DNA from: a virus
Virus record (IMG/VR): IMGVR_UViG_3300050014_000111
Span: 1-42,880 of that record
DNA: 42,880 nt
Reading direction: 5' to 3' (one strand)
The notes below the pieces were generated by a model that worked only from the letters and a program-made list of their open reading frames with translations, was not told the DNA's origin and ran no database searches. Of the stretch, positions 29,825 to 39,045 are shown in pieces. A program made the translations under genes and the position numbers. Position 1 is the first letter of the stretch, and every line of letters begins with the position of its first letter.

Positions 29825-31279
29825 GTGTCCGTCAATCTCAACGCTAAAGGTGGCGCAGCACCGTTCACCGGAGCAGGGCCAGTACCCAAGTATCCGGGGC
29901 AGAATATGCAGAATCAGGCCAACATGACTGCCAACCCGGGGTATCAGGGCGCGACATACGGGGGATCACAGAACGCGCCCCAAGGGATGGTGGGAATCCG
30001 ATCCTACCTCAATCAGATGGGATATAAGGGGCCTATCAACTGGAACCCTGTAACGGGTAATCCCGCCGGGGGTCTGGTCGGTATCGGCAATGGATCTACC
30101 GCGGCCAATATTCAGCCCGGGGCGAATGTCGGCGGAACGACTTACGCCACGCCTCAAGATATAATCGCCGCCCTCAATGGAACAGGATATCAGAGCCAGG
30201 ATCAGCAATCTATAGATCAGGCGAAGGCAGGTTATCTGAACTCGATCAACACTCCCAACCAGGCCGTGAATACAGATATGATGAACCTGACCAATGCGAC
30301 GAACGCCCCTCCTCCTTCGCTGACGAACCCCAATGCGAATTATATGCAGGCGGCGAACGCGGCCGCGCAGACAGGGATGAACGCCGTAGATAACACCACG
30401 CTTCAGAAACTAGGTACTTTGGGAATGTCTTCAGTGGGGGCGCAGGCTCTTCAGGGCGCGAACCAGGACATCTATAACCAGGATGTCTTACAAGCCCTGC
30501 CTAATATGTATAACGAGCAGTATCAGCAGTACCAGGGGAACATCAACAACCAGGCGAATCTATTAAATACGCAGAATACTTTAGGCCAGCAGAACGTTGG
30601 GAATCAGCAGGGCGCGCTGAACACCCTCGGAGGCTTGCAGAACACAGAAATCAACCAGCAGATCGCCCAACAGAACGCCGCCGCGACTCAAGCCCAGAAG
30701 TATGCCGAGGCGAACAACTACCAGTATACTGCCGCGATCAACTCAGTGAAGGCGCTTGGATATACTGACGACCAGGCGGCTCAGATGCTCGGTATTCCTG
30801 CGGGGACTCAATCACAACAGGGAACATACCAGGATCAGCAATTACAAGATGATCTGGCGAAGCTGGCAATCTCTCAGCAAAACGCCAATACAACGCAAAC
30901 AAGGGCTTCGGATACCGCTTCTCTTAACGCGGCGAAGCTGGGTGATACCACCGACCTTAATAAATTGAAAGAACAGCAGATGCAACTACAGATCCAGAAT
31001 ATGCAGAATCAGCTAAACAGCCCGGCGCAATCTTCAGCCCAAACGCAGGCGAAGGCGACTAACACGGCAAATAAACTCTTGACAAGCGGCGCGCCGCTTG
31101 GCGATGGCAAGCCGATGACTATACCGCAGATTCAACAATGGGCATATCAGAACGCTGACTATCTGGCTTCCATAGGTTGCACGCCTGCCGATGTAATGAC
31201 AATAGCTACGCAGATAAACGATGCTACACTAGGTACACAACCCGGTTGGTACAAATTCTTGAAAGCAGGTCAGCTCTAA
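29825..31279 (+). CDS. Gln/Asn-rich virion protein
   Basis: GTG 29825 lies eight bases after AAGGAG. The 484-residue product is rich in Gln and Asn throughout (NLLNTQNTLGQQNVGNQQG; NTTQTRASDTASLNAAKLGD), helical in the middle and C-terminus, with a Gly/Pro-rich first third. In podovirus-type genomes a Gln-rich protein before a giant protein is often ejected with DNA (internal virion protein). No enzymatic motif. Its TAA overlaps the start of the 1236-residue protein. Confidence 0.6.
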   Translation: MSVNLNAKGGAAPFTGAGPVPKYPGQNMQNQANMTANPGYQGATYGGSQNAPQGMVGIRSYLNQMGYKGPINWNPVTGNPAGGLVGIGNGSTAANIQPGANVGGTTYATPQDIIAALNGTGYQSQDQQSIDQAKAGYLNSINTPNQAVNTDMMNLTNATNAPPPSLTNPNANYMQAANAAAQTGMNAVDNTTLQKLGTLGMSSVGAQALQGANQDIYNQDVLQALPNMYNEQYQQYQGNINNQANLLNTQNTLGQQNVGNQQGALNTLGGLQNTEINQQIAQQNAAATQAQKYAEANNYQYTAAINSVKALGYTDDQAAQMLGIPAGTQSQQGTYQDQQLQDDLAKLAISQQNANTTQTRASDTASLNAAKLGDTTDLNKLKEQQMQLQIQNMQNQLNSPAQSSAQTQAKATNTANKLLTSGAPLGDGKPMTIPQIQQWAYQNADYLASIGCTPADVMTIATQINDATLGTQPGWYKFLKAGQL

Positions 31280-34200
31280 TGTCGCTAAACGATCCTTATT
31301 CCGAATATAATAAATACTTTAGCAATACTCCAAGCGGGAATAAAACTCCCGCCAATACCGCGTCCAATGATCCTTATTCTGAATACAATCAATATTTCTT
31401 CGGCAATTCAGGACAACAACCTGCCGCACCTCAGCCTGCGCCTCCGCAACAGGTGCAGAAGACCACGTCGCCTGCTCCTGCTACGCCGCAACCTGAATGG
31501 AGAAAATTGCTTCAGGGGGCTGGCAATGCCCTTGGCAGTGTGTTCAATATACCTGGAACAAAATCGCTCATTCCCGATAATTCAACATTAAACCAACCCT
31601 TTCAGAAGTGGGCGGGTAAGTTGCCGCAAGCGGCAGGCGTTGGCATTGTCAAAGGCGCTGAGGATATAGCGCGCACAGCAGCTACCAGCGTCCCCACATC
31701 GGAGTTCCTGGCTTGGCAACATCGGTGGCAGAAAGTTCACCCCAACGGAGCGTTGCCGCCTTTAACTTCTCCTATGGGGCAGGCCCTATTGAAGAAAGAC
31801 ATCGCGGCGGGGTTGATCGATCCGCCTCCCTCTGACATAACATTGGGGAACACGGTCGAAAACGCCTACAACAAAAACATTGATCAGCCTCTCAAGAAAA
31901 AGCTCGGCATCACCGGAACGCCTGGAGAGAACCTAGCCGGTGGTCTCGGTGAGTTCGTCGTTCCCTCTTTAATTGGAGATCCCATGCTCAAGGGATTAGG
32001 CCTGGCGGGTGATGCCACAGGACTCTCCGGGGCAGAGAAAATCGCGGCAAGAGTTGCGGGAAGTGTCCCTAGGGCATTGCAGCAGTGGGGATTGATGGAG
32101 GCCAGCAAACCGGCAGATCAGCGCGCGCCTCTTCTTCCGTGGCTGGCGCAGTTCGCCGGGATGGACATAGCGATGCAAGATATACTCCCGGCAGTCGTAA
32201 AGGGATTGAAGAGCGGAGAGATCAAGCCTGAAGTTGCCCAGGCGGTCAAAGATGAGGCTAATCGCGCAGGGGTTCCACAATCCCCTCAGACGCCACAGAT
32301 TGCCCCAGGAGCAGAGCAACCCCCCGCGCAGGTAGAGACGCCTACCCAGGCGACGAACGAAGCCCCTTTTAACCCTGCGCTGAAGCCTAGCGATGCGGAG
32401 AAGATCGCCGGAGCCGCGCAACCCGATCAGGCTGCCCCAGGAACACAGGAGACCCCTGCGCTTGATCAGGCAGGCAAACCGACTCAATCCGTCGGCGCTG
32501 ATCTGTACCGCGCCCGCTTCGTGAACGATGAACCGTTTACCGCCAAGATATCCCCTGAGTACGGCAAGACCAAGAGAGCGTTTTCCGATACCACCAAGGA
32601 TATGCAGACCACGTTTACGGGCCGCCTGAACGCCGATCATCAGGAGGGCATCTATCTTAACCGAGATGTCCACAACCTGGCTCCCGATCCAAATGAGCAG
32701 ATCGCCATGACGATATATCAGGATGCTGGCGGAGATAAAGCGTCAATCCAAAAATACATTGACAATCAAAGTCCTCTTTTAGATGAGAAGGCCCCTGGTC
32801 GTGAAGGCTCTACCGTAACCTATCGTCAGGCCGCGCAGATGGCGCTCAACCTGTCTCAGGGAGCAGATGACGCTACTCACGATCAGTTGATGCCTTATTA
32901 TGTCGAGGCCGGAAAGCACGCGATGGAGACCGGTGCAACCCATGATGTCCGTGACAATTATGCTAATAGACGATGGGCAAAGAACGAGGCTGGAGCGGTA
33001 ATTCAACCGCGCTGGATGAACACGGACAAGGGAACTAAAATGGTCAGCGACATATTTGACGTTCTGAGACACAAGGACACCATGACCAAGGCTGACCGCA
33101 ATCAGGTCGAGAATATTTTCAAGGCAAACAAGATTCCCAAGAATGTCTGGACTCAGAGATTTTCAGATATCAGGAGCATGATGTATGAACAGACTGAAGC
33201 TTCTCCTTTGGACTCTACCGCCAAGGTGCGATTGCCTTACGAGCAGAAAACCCAAAGCGCTTATACTTTCCATGCCAAGCCCCGTGTGTTTCCTCAAACC
33301 TTGGACGGGGTTCTGTGGGGCATGAAGCCTGTCACGATGGACGCCGGAGACTTGGCAGGAATGCACGTCGATGAGATGAGCATGGCAAACAACCTCCGTC
33401 AGTTTGGGGATTTCCTGGTCAAGAATAAATTAGGCAAGTCCGAGGGCATGGACTACAAAGAGGCTGATTATAAAACGATCATGGCTTACGGCGGCAAGAA
33501 GATCGTCGCCCCAACAAGATTAGCTGATGCGATGAAGTCAATAACTGAAGTTTCACGTCCGAGTGATTTTGTAAAAGGGATCAATAGATTCCAGGGAACG
33601 ATCAAGACAGGGATCACGTCTTACGGATTATTCCATCCCTACAATGAGGTCAAGTCATTATTGGCAAGCACTCACGGCGGTATCGATCTTTTGATGCACG
33701 GCGGGCAGATTCGGGATATCCTGACGAACCAGGAGAGCATGGATGAACTGACAAGGAAATGGGTTCCGAAAGGATTGGTCGATCCTGCATCCACACATGA
33801 CATCGACGTGGCGTATAACCTGACCAAGAAGGACGGCTTTCTCAGCAAGGTAACGAATTTCCCCGGTGTCAAACAATACTTGCAAGGCGCGGAGAAGATC
33901 AGGGATTGGACATTCGGCAATAATGGAATACCGGGAATGATCAGTTATTTCAAGATGATCGACAGCGAATTGAAGTTAGATTCCTGGTCTAAAGGTCATC
34001 AAAATGCTTCAGCAGAAGATATTGATCAGGCCATGAGGCAGATCGCAAGGTATTCAAACTCGAATTATGGCGGCATGAACTGGGGCGCGCTCGGTGTCTC
34101 TCCTACGGTCAAGAACGCATTGAACGTCGGTTTATTGGCTCCTGACTGGACAGCCTCAAAGTTTATGTTGTTCAAGTCTGCCCTGACAGATTCATCGCTT

Positions 34201-34989
34201 ACTGGAAGTTTGGCGCGCCAGAATATAACCACTGCTCTAATCGGCGGGGCGATCATGACAGAGGCTTTCAACTATATCTGTACTGGGCACTTCACTGATC
34301 AGAACCCTAAAGGACACTGGATGCAGGTCGAGTTCCAGCCTAGCACATACTGGTCTTTCATGCCTGCTGATATCGACGATGGTCTGACTCTCGCCAATGC
34401 TGTTAGACAGAAGGGTTTGGTTTACGGCTCGATGCAGGAGATTTCCAACAAGTTTGCGCCTTTGCCGAGAACCATTGGCGATCTCGTCAGCCAGGGCTAT
34501 GCAAACAAGCAGGGATTCGGCAAAGGTACATTGTCAGGAGGCAAGACAGCCGTAGAAGATATAGCTCCGATCCCTATCGGCGCACAGGGTGACGTGACGC
34601 AATTAGCAAAAGGGAACACTGGGCAATCGTGGCTCTCTCGCCTCGCGGTAGGAACTGGCATGGCGAAGTATCAGGGACCGGCTAAGGGACAGGAGGCCAC
34701 AGGGATCGGTCAGCAAGCTCAGTCTCAATTACAGCAACTAAGGGCAGCGGGGAAGTCCAAGGCGCCCTCTGCTCAGGCCCTGGCCGAAGCGAACCTGAGC
34801 CCTCTGGCGAAGTCATACCTGGGTCTATCCGCGCCGAAGAGAGCGCAGTTTATGGCCTCGCTATCGCCGGATCAGCAATCTCTACTACAGCAGGAACTGT
34901 CTACTTATAAGGCTCCTGCTAAGAAAAGCAAGAGCGGCTTAACTGGATTCAAGGGAATAAGCGGGATGAAGGGACTTAAGAAGATATGA
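31279..34989 (+). CDS. Very large internal/ejected virion protein
   Basis: ATG 31279 (TAATG overlap) gives 1236 residues; an in-frame start at 31177 would read back through the previous gene. The N-terminus carries two copies of NDPYSEYNxYF about 30 residues apart, followed by a Pro/Gln-rich linker (PQPAPPQQVQKTTSPAPATP). Further Pro/Gln linkers occur at about residues 330-395. The C-terminal half is helical and includes a hydrophobic segment (ITTALIGGAIMTEAFNYI) and a Lys/Ser/Gly tail. It is likely ejected with the DNA. No transglycosylase or peptidase motif was found by eye. Confidence 0.65.
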   Translation: MSLNDPYSEYNKYFSNTPSGNKTPANTASNDPYSEYNQYFFGNSGQQPAAPQPAPPQQVQKTTSPAPATPQPEWRKLLQGAGNALGSVFNIPGTKSLIPDNSTLNQPFQKWAGKLPQAAGVGIVKGAEDIARTAATSVPTSEFLAWQHRWQKVHPNGALPPLTSPMGQALLKKDIAAGLIDPPPSDITLGNTVENAYNKNIDQPLKKKLGITGTPGENLAGGLGEFVVPSLIGDPMLKGLGLAGDATGLSGAEKIAARVAGSVPRALQQWGLMEASKPADQRAPLLPWLAQFAGMDIAMQDILPAVVKGLKSGEIKPEVAQAVKDEANRAGVPQSPQTPQIAPGAEQPPAQVETPTQATNEAPFNPALKPSDAEKIAGAAQPDQAAPGTQETPALDQAGKPTQSVGADLYRARFVNDEPFTAKISPEYGKTKRAFSDTTKDMQTTFTGRLNADHQEGIYLNRDVHNLAPDPNEQIAMTIYQDAGGDKASIQKYIDNQSPLLDEKAPGREGSTVTYRQAAQMALNLSQGADDATHDQLMPYYVEAGKHAMETGATHDVRDNYANRRWAKNEAGAVIQPRWMNTDKGTKMVSDIFDVLRHKDTMTKADRNQVENIFKANKIPKNVWTQRFSDIRSMMYEQTEASPLDSTAKVRLPYEQKTQSAYTFHAKPRVFPQTLDGVLWGMKPVTMDAGDLAGMHVDEMSMANNLRQFGDFLVKNKLGKSEGMDYKEADYKTIMAYGGKKIVAPTRLADAMKSITEVSRPSDFVKGINRFQGTIKTGITSYGLFHPYNEVKSLLASTHGGIDLLMHGGQIRDILTNQESMDELTRKWVPKGLVDPASTHDIDVAYNLTKKDGFLSKVTNFPGVKQYLQGAEKIRDWTFGNNGIPGMISYFKMIDSELKLDSWSKGHQNASAEDIDQAMRQIARYSNSNYGGMNWGALGVSPTVKNALNVGLLAPDWTASKFMLFKSALTDSSLTGSLARQNITTALIGGAIMTEAFNYICTGHFTDQNPKGHWMQVEFQPSTYWSFMPADIDDGLTLANAVRQKGLVYGSMQEISNKFAPLPRTIGDLVSQGYANKQGFGKGTLSGGKTAVEDIAPIPIGAQGDVTQLAKGNTGQSWLSRLAVGTGMAKYQGPAKGQEATGIGQQAQSQLQQLRAAGKSKAPSAQALAEANLSPLAKSYLGLSAPKRAQFMASLSPDQQSLLQQELSTYKAPAKKSKSGLTGFKGISGMKGLKKI

Positions 34990-36293
34990 AAGTTCTATTC
35001 GTTTCAGCGTTCGGAGAGTCTTTCCCTCTCGCTCTTCATCTTTTAGATGAGGGCCATGATCCCGCTATGTTCATCCAGTGTAAAGGATACAAGGATGTTG
35101 GCGAGGGATTCAAAGTTAAAAGGATCGGCTCTCTTGATGAGTGCAAGCGGCTGATCTCTTCGGGCAAGGTCGACCTGTCCTATACGGATGAGTGCAAACA
35201 GAAAATAAGTATTCAGGATGGTATCTACGGCGGCGGTGAGTTAGCCGATCAACTACGCAAACTGGGGAAGCCGGTCATCGGCGGGAACGCATACGGCGAC
35301 AAGCTAGAGAATGATCGCTTGTTCGCTCAGTCTGTATTCAAGAAAGCGGGGATGGATGTTGTTCCCGTAGTAGAATTTCACACATGGGACGCGGGCAAGA
35401 AGTTCCTCAAGAAAGAAAAAGGCTCATGGGCGATTAAACATTGTGGACAGACACCAAGGGACTTGAATGGAGCATTCTTCGATCCCGAAGAGATGATGAG
35501 CTTTCTGGAGTGGTCGGAAGAGATATGGGACAAGGAAACACAGCACACCCCGGTACATTTCATCTTTCAGCAGGCCGTGAAAGGAATCGAGATCGCAGTC
35601 ACGGGATTTGTCAGGAACGGAGAAGTTCTCCCCGGGACTGTTTATTTGAACCAGGAAACAAAAAAACTGATGAACGGCGGCTACGGTCCTTCATCTGGTC
35701 AGGTCTCGGAGGTTGGGAGATTTATTGACGGCACGAAGCTGTACGAGCAAACCATAGCGAAGATCGCTCCACTCTTGGGTAAAGATTATCTGTGCTGGAT
35801 GGATATTAACTGCATAATCGCCAAGGACAAGGTCGTTCCGCTTGAAGCAACTTGCAGAAACGGACTCCCTACGGCATTCTCTTTCTTTGAGGGGGTTGGA
35901 AACGTCGGAGATTTCTTCGAGAGCGTATTGAAGGGGAAAGAGATAAAACACAGCAATGATTGGATTACTAACGTGGTTGTCGCAACAGGGACATTCCCCA
36001 ATGAGGACAAAGACGCGAACAAGAAACCGCTTATTCTCGGATTAGAAAACTGCGACCTTTCGCATACTTGGCCTTACGAGATACGAATGGAAGGCGAAAA
36101 GGTGAGGGGCGCAGGAGAGATCGGAAACACGGTCACATTCACCGCCAAAGGGAAAAAAATAGAGGATTCCTTTCAGACCTGCCTGAAGCGAACGGAGCAA
36201 GTGAAAGTTTTGCCGTTCAAAAAGATAAGAACGGACGGCTATGAAAAGGCGGTCAAAGACTTTCCTCAACTTGAAAAGGATGGATGGATATGA
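34986..36293 (+). CDS. ATP-grasp ligase, PurD (GARS)-like
   Basis: ATG 34986 overlaps the preceding TGA. The 435-residue protein has a pre-ATP-grasp N-terminal domain (MKVLFVSAFGESFPLALHLL; GKPVIGGNAYGDKLENDR), an ATP-grasp core with AIKHCGQTPRD as the ATP-lid strand, EIAVTGFVRNGEVLPG, YGPSSGQVSE and LEATCRNGLPTAFSF, the last parallel to the metal/acid region of glycinamide ribonucleotide synthetase. ATP-grasp enzymes join a carboxylate to an amine through an acyl-phosphate. The substrate is unknown; a SAM decarboxylase homologue lies two genes on, so a polyamine or amino-acid conjugate is conceivable. Purine synthesis genes are otherwise absent. Confidence 0.78.
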   Translation: MKVLFVSAFGESFPLALHLLDEGHDPAMFIQCKGYKDVGEGFKVKRIGSLDECKRLISSGKVDLSYTDECKQKISIQDGIYGGGELADQLRKLGKPVIGGNAYGDKLENDRLFAQSVFKKAGMDVVPVVEFHTWDAGKKFLKKEKGSWAIKHCGQTPRDLNGAFFDPEEMMSFLEWSEEIWDKETQHTPVHFIFQQAVKGIEIAVTGFVRNGEVLPGTVYLNQETKKLMNGGYGPSSGQVSEVGRFIDGTKLYEQTIAKIAPLLGKDYLCWMDINCIIAKDKVVPLEATCRNGLPTAFSFFEGVGNVGDFFESVLKGKEIKHSNDWITNVVVATGTFPNEDKDANKKPLILGLENCDLSHTWPYEIRMEGEKVRGAGEIGNTVTFTAKGKKIEDSFQTCLKRTEQVKVLPFKKIRTDGYEKAVKDFPQLEKDGWI

Positions 36294-36685
36294 AAATACT
36301 GCTAGACGTGATACCTCATTCAGAACAAAGATACCCGACACCTGGGGACTATTTTAAAGAAGATGGCATGTGGAAGATAGTCGCTTCAGAACTGCCGAAC
36401 CCCGACCACTCTTTCCTTATACAGCTTCACGAACTGATAGAGCTCTACCTGACGCAGAAGCGTGGAATAGAGGAACCCGACATCATGGCCTTCGATCTTC
36501 AGTATGAGAAGGAAAGAAATGTCGGAGACCATTCAGAGGAAGAAGAGCCCGGAGATGATCCCCGTGCCCCTTATTACCGTGAGCATCAGTACGCGAGTGC
36601 CGTTGAATACCTGATGGCTGTCGCTTTAGATGTTGACCGAAACGATTACGACAATGCGGTATTGGAGTTACTGAATCCTACTTAG
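36290..36685 (+). CDS. Conserved phage protein with HELIE helix
   Basis: ATG 36290 overlaps the ATP-grasp stop; ATG 36284 is an alternative. The product of about 131 residues reads MKILLDVIPHSEQRYPTPGD, then FLIQLHELIELYLTQKRGI, and MAFDLQYEKER. I know this pattern (PHSxQRYPTxGDW ... HELxE) from Firmicute phage hypothetical proteins. HELIE could be a zinc-protease-like HExxE helix, but a third ligand is not obvious. The C-terminal part holds an acidic stretch and AVEYLMAVALDVD. Confidence 0.65.
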   Translation: MKILLDVIPHSEQRYPTPGDYFKEDGMWKIVASELPNPDHSFLIQLHELIELYLTQKRGIEEPDIMAFDLQYEKERNVGDHSEEEEPGDDPRAPYYREHQYASAVEYLMAVALDVDRNDYDNAVLELLNPT

Positions 36686-36699
36686 CGGAGGTGGTTGTA

Positions 36700-37083
36700 T
36701 TGAAAGGATATGTGATCTACGCTGATTTGTTCGGGTGTCAGACGCTGATCGACAAGTCTTTGGAATCCTTCAACACCATAATCGAAGCTGTCACTACGGC
36801 GGGGATGAGGCCGGTTCATTCTGTCTCTGAACTATTCCCGAAGGCGCGCTTTGCATCCAACTCCGGGGTGTCCGTGATGACGCTGATCATACCTTTAACG
36901 GAGAGCCATTGCTGCCTTCATACTTGGCCGGAGTTTGACAATTTGACATGCATCGATCTATTTACCTGCGGCCCTCCTGAGAAGGCGCACAAGGCCGTTG
37001 AACTGCTTATAGAGAAACTGAAGCCGAAGGAAACAAGAGTGGTCGCATTTGAACGCGGCCTCCCGGTGGGAGGTGACAAATAA
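36700..37083 (+). CDS. speD: S-adenosylmethionine decarboxylase-like pyruvoyl enzyme
   Basis: TTG 36700 lies five bases after GGAGGTGG (36687-36694) and gives 127 residues, the usual length of class 1b SpeD. The maturation site is Glu68-Ser69 in LTESHCCLHTWPEF: Ser69 should become the pyruvoyl group. His74 and Cys90 (LFTCG) are the conserved catalytic residues. SpeD makes decarboxylated SAM for spermidine; some homologues, including phage ones, act on ornithine or arginine. No spermidine synthase is nearby. It may adjust polyamines for DNA packaging, use SAM up, or feed the ATP-grasp enzyme. Confidence 0.88.
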   Translation: MKGYVIYADLFGCQTLIDKSLESFNTIIEAVTTAGMRPVHSVSELFPKARFASNSGVSVMTLIIPLTESHCCLHTWPEFDNLTCIDLFTCGPPEKAHKAVELLIEKLKPKETRVVAFERGLPVGGDK

Positions 37084-37121
37084 ATGTCCATCTTAATCGT
37101 GTCTAGTAGGGGGATGGTGCT

Positions 37122-37505
37122 ATGAGTGAAGATCATGACTGTGTGCATGAAGCGGATATAGGCAAGATGAAGGCGGAACTGACCAACCTTGAGCGGTGGC
37201 AGACTGCCCAGAATGGCACACTGGCCAGGATAGAGGATAAGGTTGAGCATAGCCTGACGGATATCAAGAAAGAGTTTATTGCATCGCTGGACAGTACCCA
37301 TAGGGAATTTATTGCTAGCATGGGCAGTAGCCATAAGGAGTTTGCTGAATCCCTCATCAACGTCAATAAGAGATTTAAGGAGAACTGGGACAACCTGAAC
37401 AGGAAATTCGACCGGATCAATGCGTGGATGTACGGGCTGATGGGTAGTCTGATCCTCGCCCTGATCCTGCTGGTTCTCAACCTGGTTTTGGGAGCGAAGA
37501 AATAA
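37122..37505 (+). CDS. XhlA-like membrane protein with hendecad coiled coil
   Basis: ATG 37122. A 127-residue protein with a long N-terminal helix and one C-terminal membrane span (MYGLMGSLILALILLVLNLV) ending GAKK. Five 11-residue units share a [KR]xF start (KEFIASLDSTH, REFIASMGSSH, KEFAESLINVN, KRFKENWDNLN, RKF), a hendecad coiled coil. XhlA/haemolysin-type lysis proteins have this architecture and lie beside holin and endolysin, as here. It probably assists membrane disruption. Confidence 0.75.
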   Translation: MSEDHDCVHEADIGKMKAELTNLERWQTAQNGTLARIEDKVEHSLTDIKKEFIASLDSTHREFIASMGSSHKEFAESLINVNKRFKENWDNLNRKFDRINAWMYGLMGSLILALILLVLNLVLGAKK

Positions 37506-37518
37506 GAGGCGATCCCAT

Positions 37519-37740
37519 GTGGACATTGAAAAACTGATCGGCCAGGCAGAATACGACACCACATTCACGCTCGGCTCCTGTGTCCTGTGTGGAACGGCAA
37601 CGTACTGCGGGGCACGTATTCCCCGGTCGAGCGACTTCTGGACGGGGAAGCGATTCGTTTATTTATGCTTCAGAGAGCATCGCAACGAGGCAGGGCTACG
37701 ACAGGCATTAAATGATGAAGTTAAGGAAGAGAGGTGTTGA
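37519..37740 (+). CDS. Small Cys-containing protein in lysis module (73 aa)
   Basis: GTG 37519 is used because the ATG two bases earlier is out of frame and stops at once; GAGGCG lies upstream. The product has CVLCGTATYCG, a possible zinc knuckle, and a basic C-terminus. No family recognised; its place between the XhlA-like and amidase genes suggests a lysis or accessory role. Confidence 0.55.
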   Translation: MDIEKLIGQAEYDTTFTLGSCVLCGTATYCGARIPRSSDFWTGKRFVYLCFREHRNEAGLRQALNDEVKEERC

Positions 37741-37743
37741 CCA

Positions 37744-38460
37744 GTGTCTAAGATCGCGATTGACCCTGGGCACTAGCACGGCGGATATGATTCCGGGGCT
37801 GTAGGCCCCACCGGTCTTCAGGAGAAGAACGTTACGTTGGCGGTTGCCCTACTTGTAGGCCCCATTCTCACGGCGGCAGGAATTCAGGTGATCTATACCC
37901 GCACAAGCGATCAAGTTCCCTGGCCGGCAAACGTGAACGCTGATTTGCAGATGCGGTGCGACATCGCCAACAACGCCAAGGCCGATGCGTTCCTCAGCAT
38001 CCACTGCAATGCGTCAGATGACCACACTGCTCACGGAAGCGAGAGCTTCTGTTACGCGCTCGGCGGCAAAGGCCAGGTTTTAGCGGGCGATGTGTTGGCT
38101 CCGCTAGTGGCCGCCATCGCCACCGTCAATCGGGGTGTGCAGGCGGCTAATTATGAGGTGCTACGGAATACGTCCATGCCGGCTGCCCTGGTGGAGACAG
38201 CCTTCATTTCTGACCCGGCGGAGGAGGCGATGCTGAGAAGCCCGGCGGCTCAGGCGAAGATTGCCCAGGCTATCGCCCAGGGGATCTGCGCTTACTTCAA
38301 TATTACTACGATCCCAGGTATGACCTATGCCGGGAGCAGAATCACCGGCCAAGTCCTGGCCGACGGTCACCTGTGGGTAAAGGCGACTGACGCGGCAGGG
38401 TTGTTTGGGCACGCGCTTTACAATTGGAACGCCGCAACGGAAACGCTGACGATCAATTAA
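37744..38460 (+). CDS. N-acetylmuramoyl-L-alanine amidase (endolysin) with in-frame TAG
   Basis: GTG 37744 follows GAGAGG. The frame reads SKIAIDPGH, then TAG (37774-37776), then HGGYDSGAVGPTGLQEKNV and continues open to TAA 38458-38460. Amidase_3 features are complete: Zn-His in DPGH, FLSIHCNAS, and Glu in LVETAFISDPAEE. The C-terminal 45 residues (GSRITGQVLADGHLWVKATD) form a small beta domain. The canonical motif is DPGHGG; CAC-TAG-CAC-GGC-GGA would give exactly that if the ribosome hopped from one His codon to the next. Other options are amber suppression, a damaged gene or a sequencing error. No ATG/GTG restart keeps the Zn-His. Confidence 0.85.
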
Positions 38461-38494
38461 CGGCTGACATCCTATCTGTCAGAAGGAGAAAACT

Positions 38495-38755
38495 ATGACT
38501 ACCGTTAACGTAACTGTCACCGTCACTGATTCCCTCGGAGCAATCGTTGCCGAGACCATGACCCTGAACATTAACGACGAGGATCTGAAGTTTGGCACCA
38601 CGACCCTGCCGGATGGTAAAGTAGGAGAAACCTACAGCGAGACGGTCACCGCGGAAGGTGGTACTCCGCCCTATGTTTTCACCGCGGAAGGACTCCCTTT
38701 GGGTCTGACCATCGATTCAGCGGGCGTGATCAGCGGAACCCCTACCCTCAGCTAA
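38495..38755 (+). CDS. Putative Ig (He_PIG)-domain protein
   Basis: ATG 38495 follows AGAAGGAG. The 86-residue product matches the putative-Ig He_PIG pattern: LPDGKVGETYSETVTAEGGT, PPYVFTAEGLPLGLTID, GVISGTPTL. In bacteria and phages it mediates surface attachment or acts as a decoration. It lies between endolysin and holin genes, an odd location, so it may help anchor the lysin or be a late decoration protein. Confidence 0.8.
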   Translation: MTTVNVTVTVTDSLGAIVAETMTLNINDEDLKFGTTTLPDGKVGETYSETVTAEGGTPPYVFTAEGLPLGLTIDSAGVISGTPTLS

Positions 38756-38772
38756 AGAAAGGAGGCAAGATT

Positions 38773-38979
38773 ATGGATACGGTAAAGCAGTCACGCTGGT
38801 CTTCAAAAGTTCTGTGGGCGAGCATTATCGCCCAGGTTCTGGTCATTTTGCAGTTGACCGGCACGTTCGCGAAAATGGGGCTCGACCCCGGATACATCGG
38901 CAACGTTATAGCGGCTATCCTGCAGCTGCTTGTGACCGTTGGTGTACTCAATAATCCATCCGACAGTGCAAATTTCTAA
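38773..38979 (+). CDS. Holin-like small membrane protein
   Basis: ATG 38773 follows AAAGGAGG. The 68-residue product has two hydrophobic stretches (VLWASIIAQVLVILQL and NVIAAILQLLVTVGVL) with a short GLDPGYIG turn and ends NNPSDSANF, like phi-LC3/Firmicute holins that end in V-x-N/D-P-T/S. It would form membrane lesions to release the amidase. It is the last gene of the late operon and is followed by a terminator. Confidence 0.8.
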   Translation: MDTVKQSRWSSKVLWASIIAQVLVILQLTGTFAKMGLDPGYIGNVIAAILQLLVTVGVLNNPSDSANF

Positions 38980-39000
38980 TCTAAATGTTTTCCTCCTCTT

Positions 39001-39030
39001 GGGGCGGCTCTCGGGCTGCCCCTTTTCTGT
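39001..39030 (+). terminator. Terminator of the late operon
   Basis: GGGGCGGC (39001-39008) pairs with GCTGCCCC (39015-39022), with a G-T pair and a six-base loop, followed by TTTTCTGTTT. It closes the late transcription unit just after the holin gene. Confidence 0.85.
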
Positions 39031-39045
39031 TTCACGAATCAAGGG

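Noticed and set aside
37774-37776. Genome-wide reassignment of TAG to an amino acid
   Set aside because: Several well-supported genes end in TAG, for example the small terminase (6261), the C5 methyltransferase (1179), the PseB-like gene (10248) and the LRR protein (25186).
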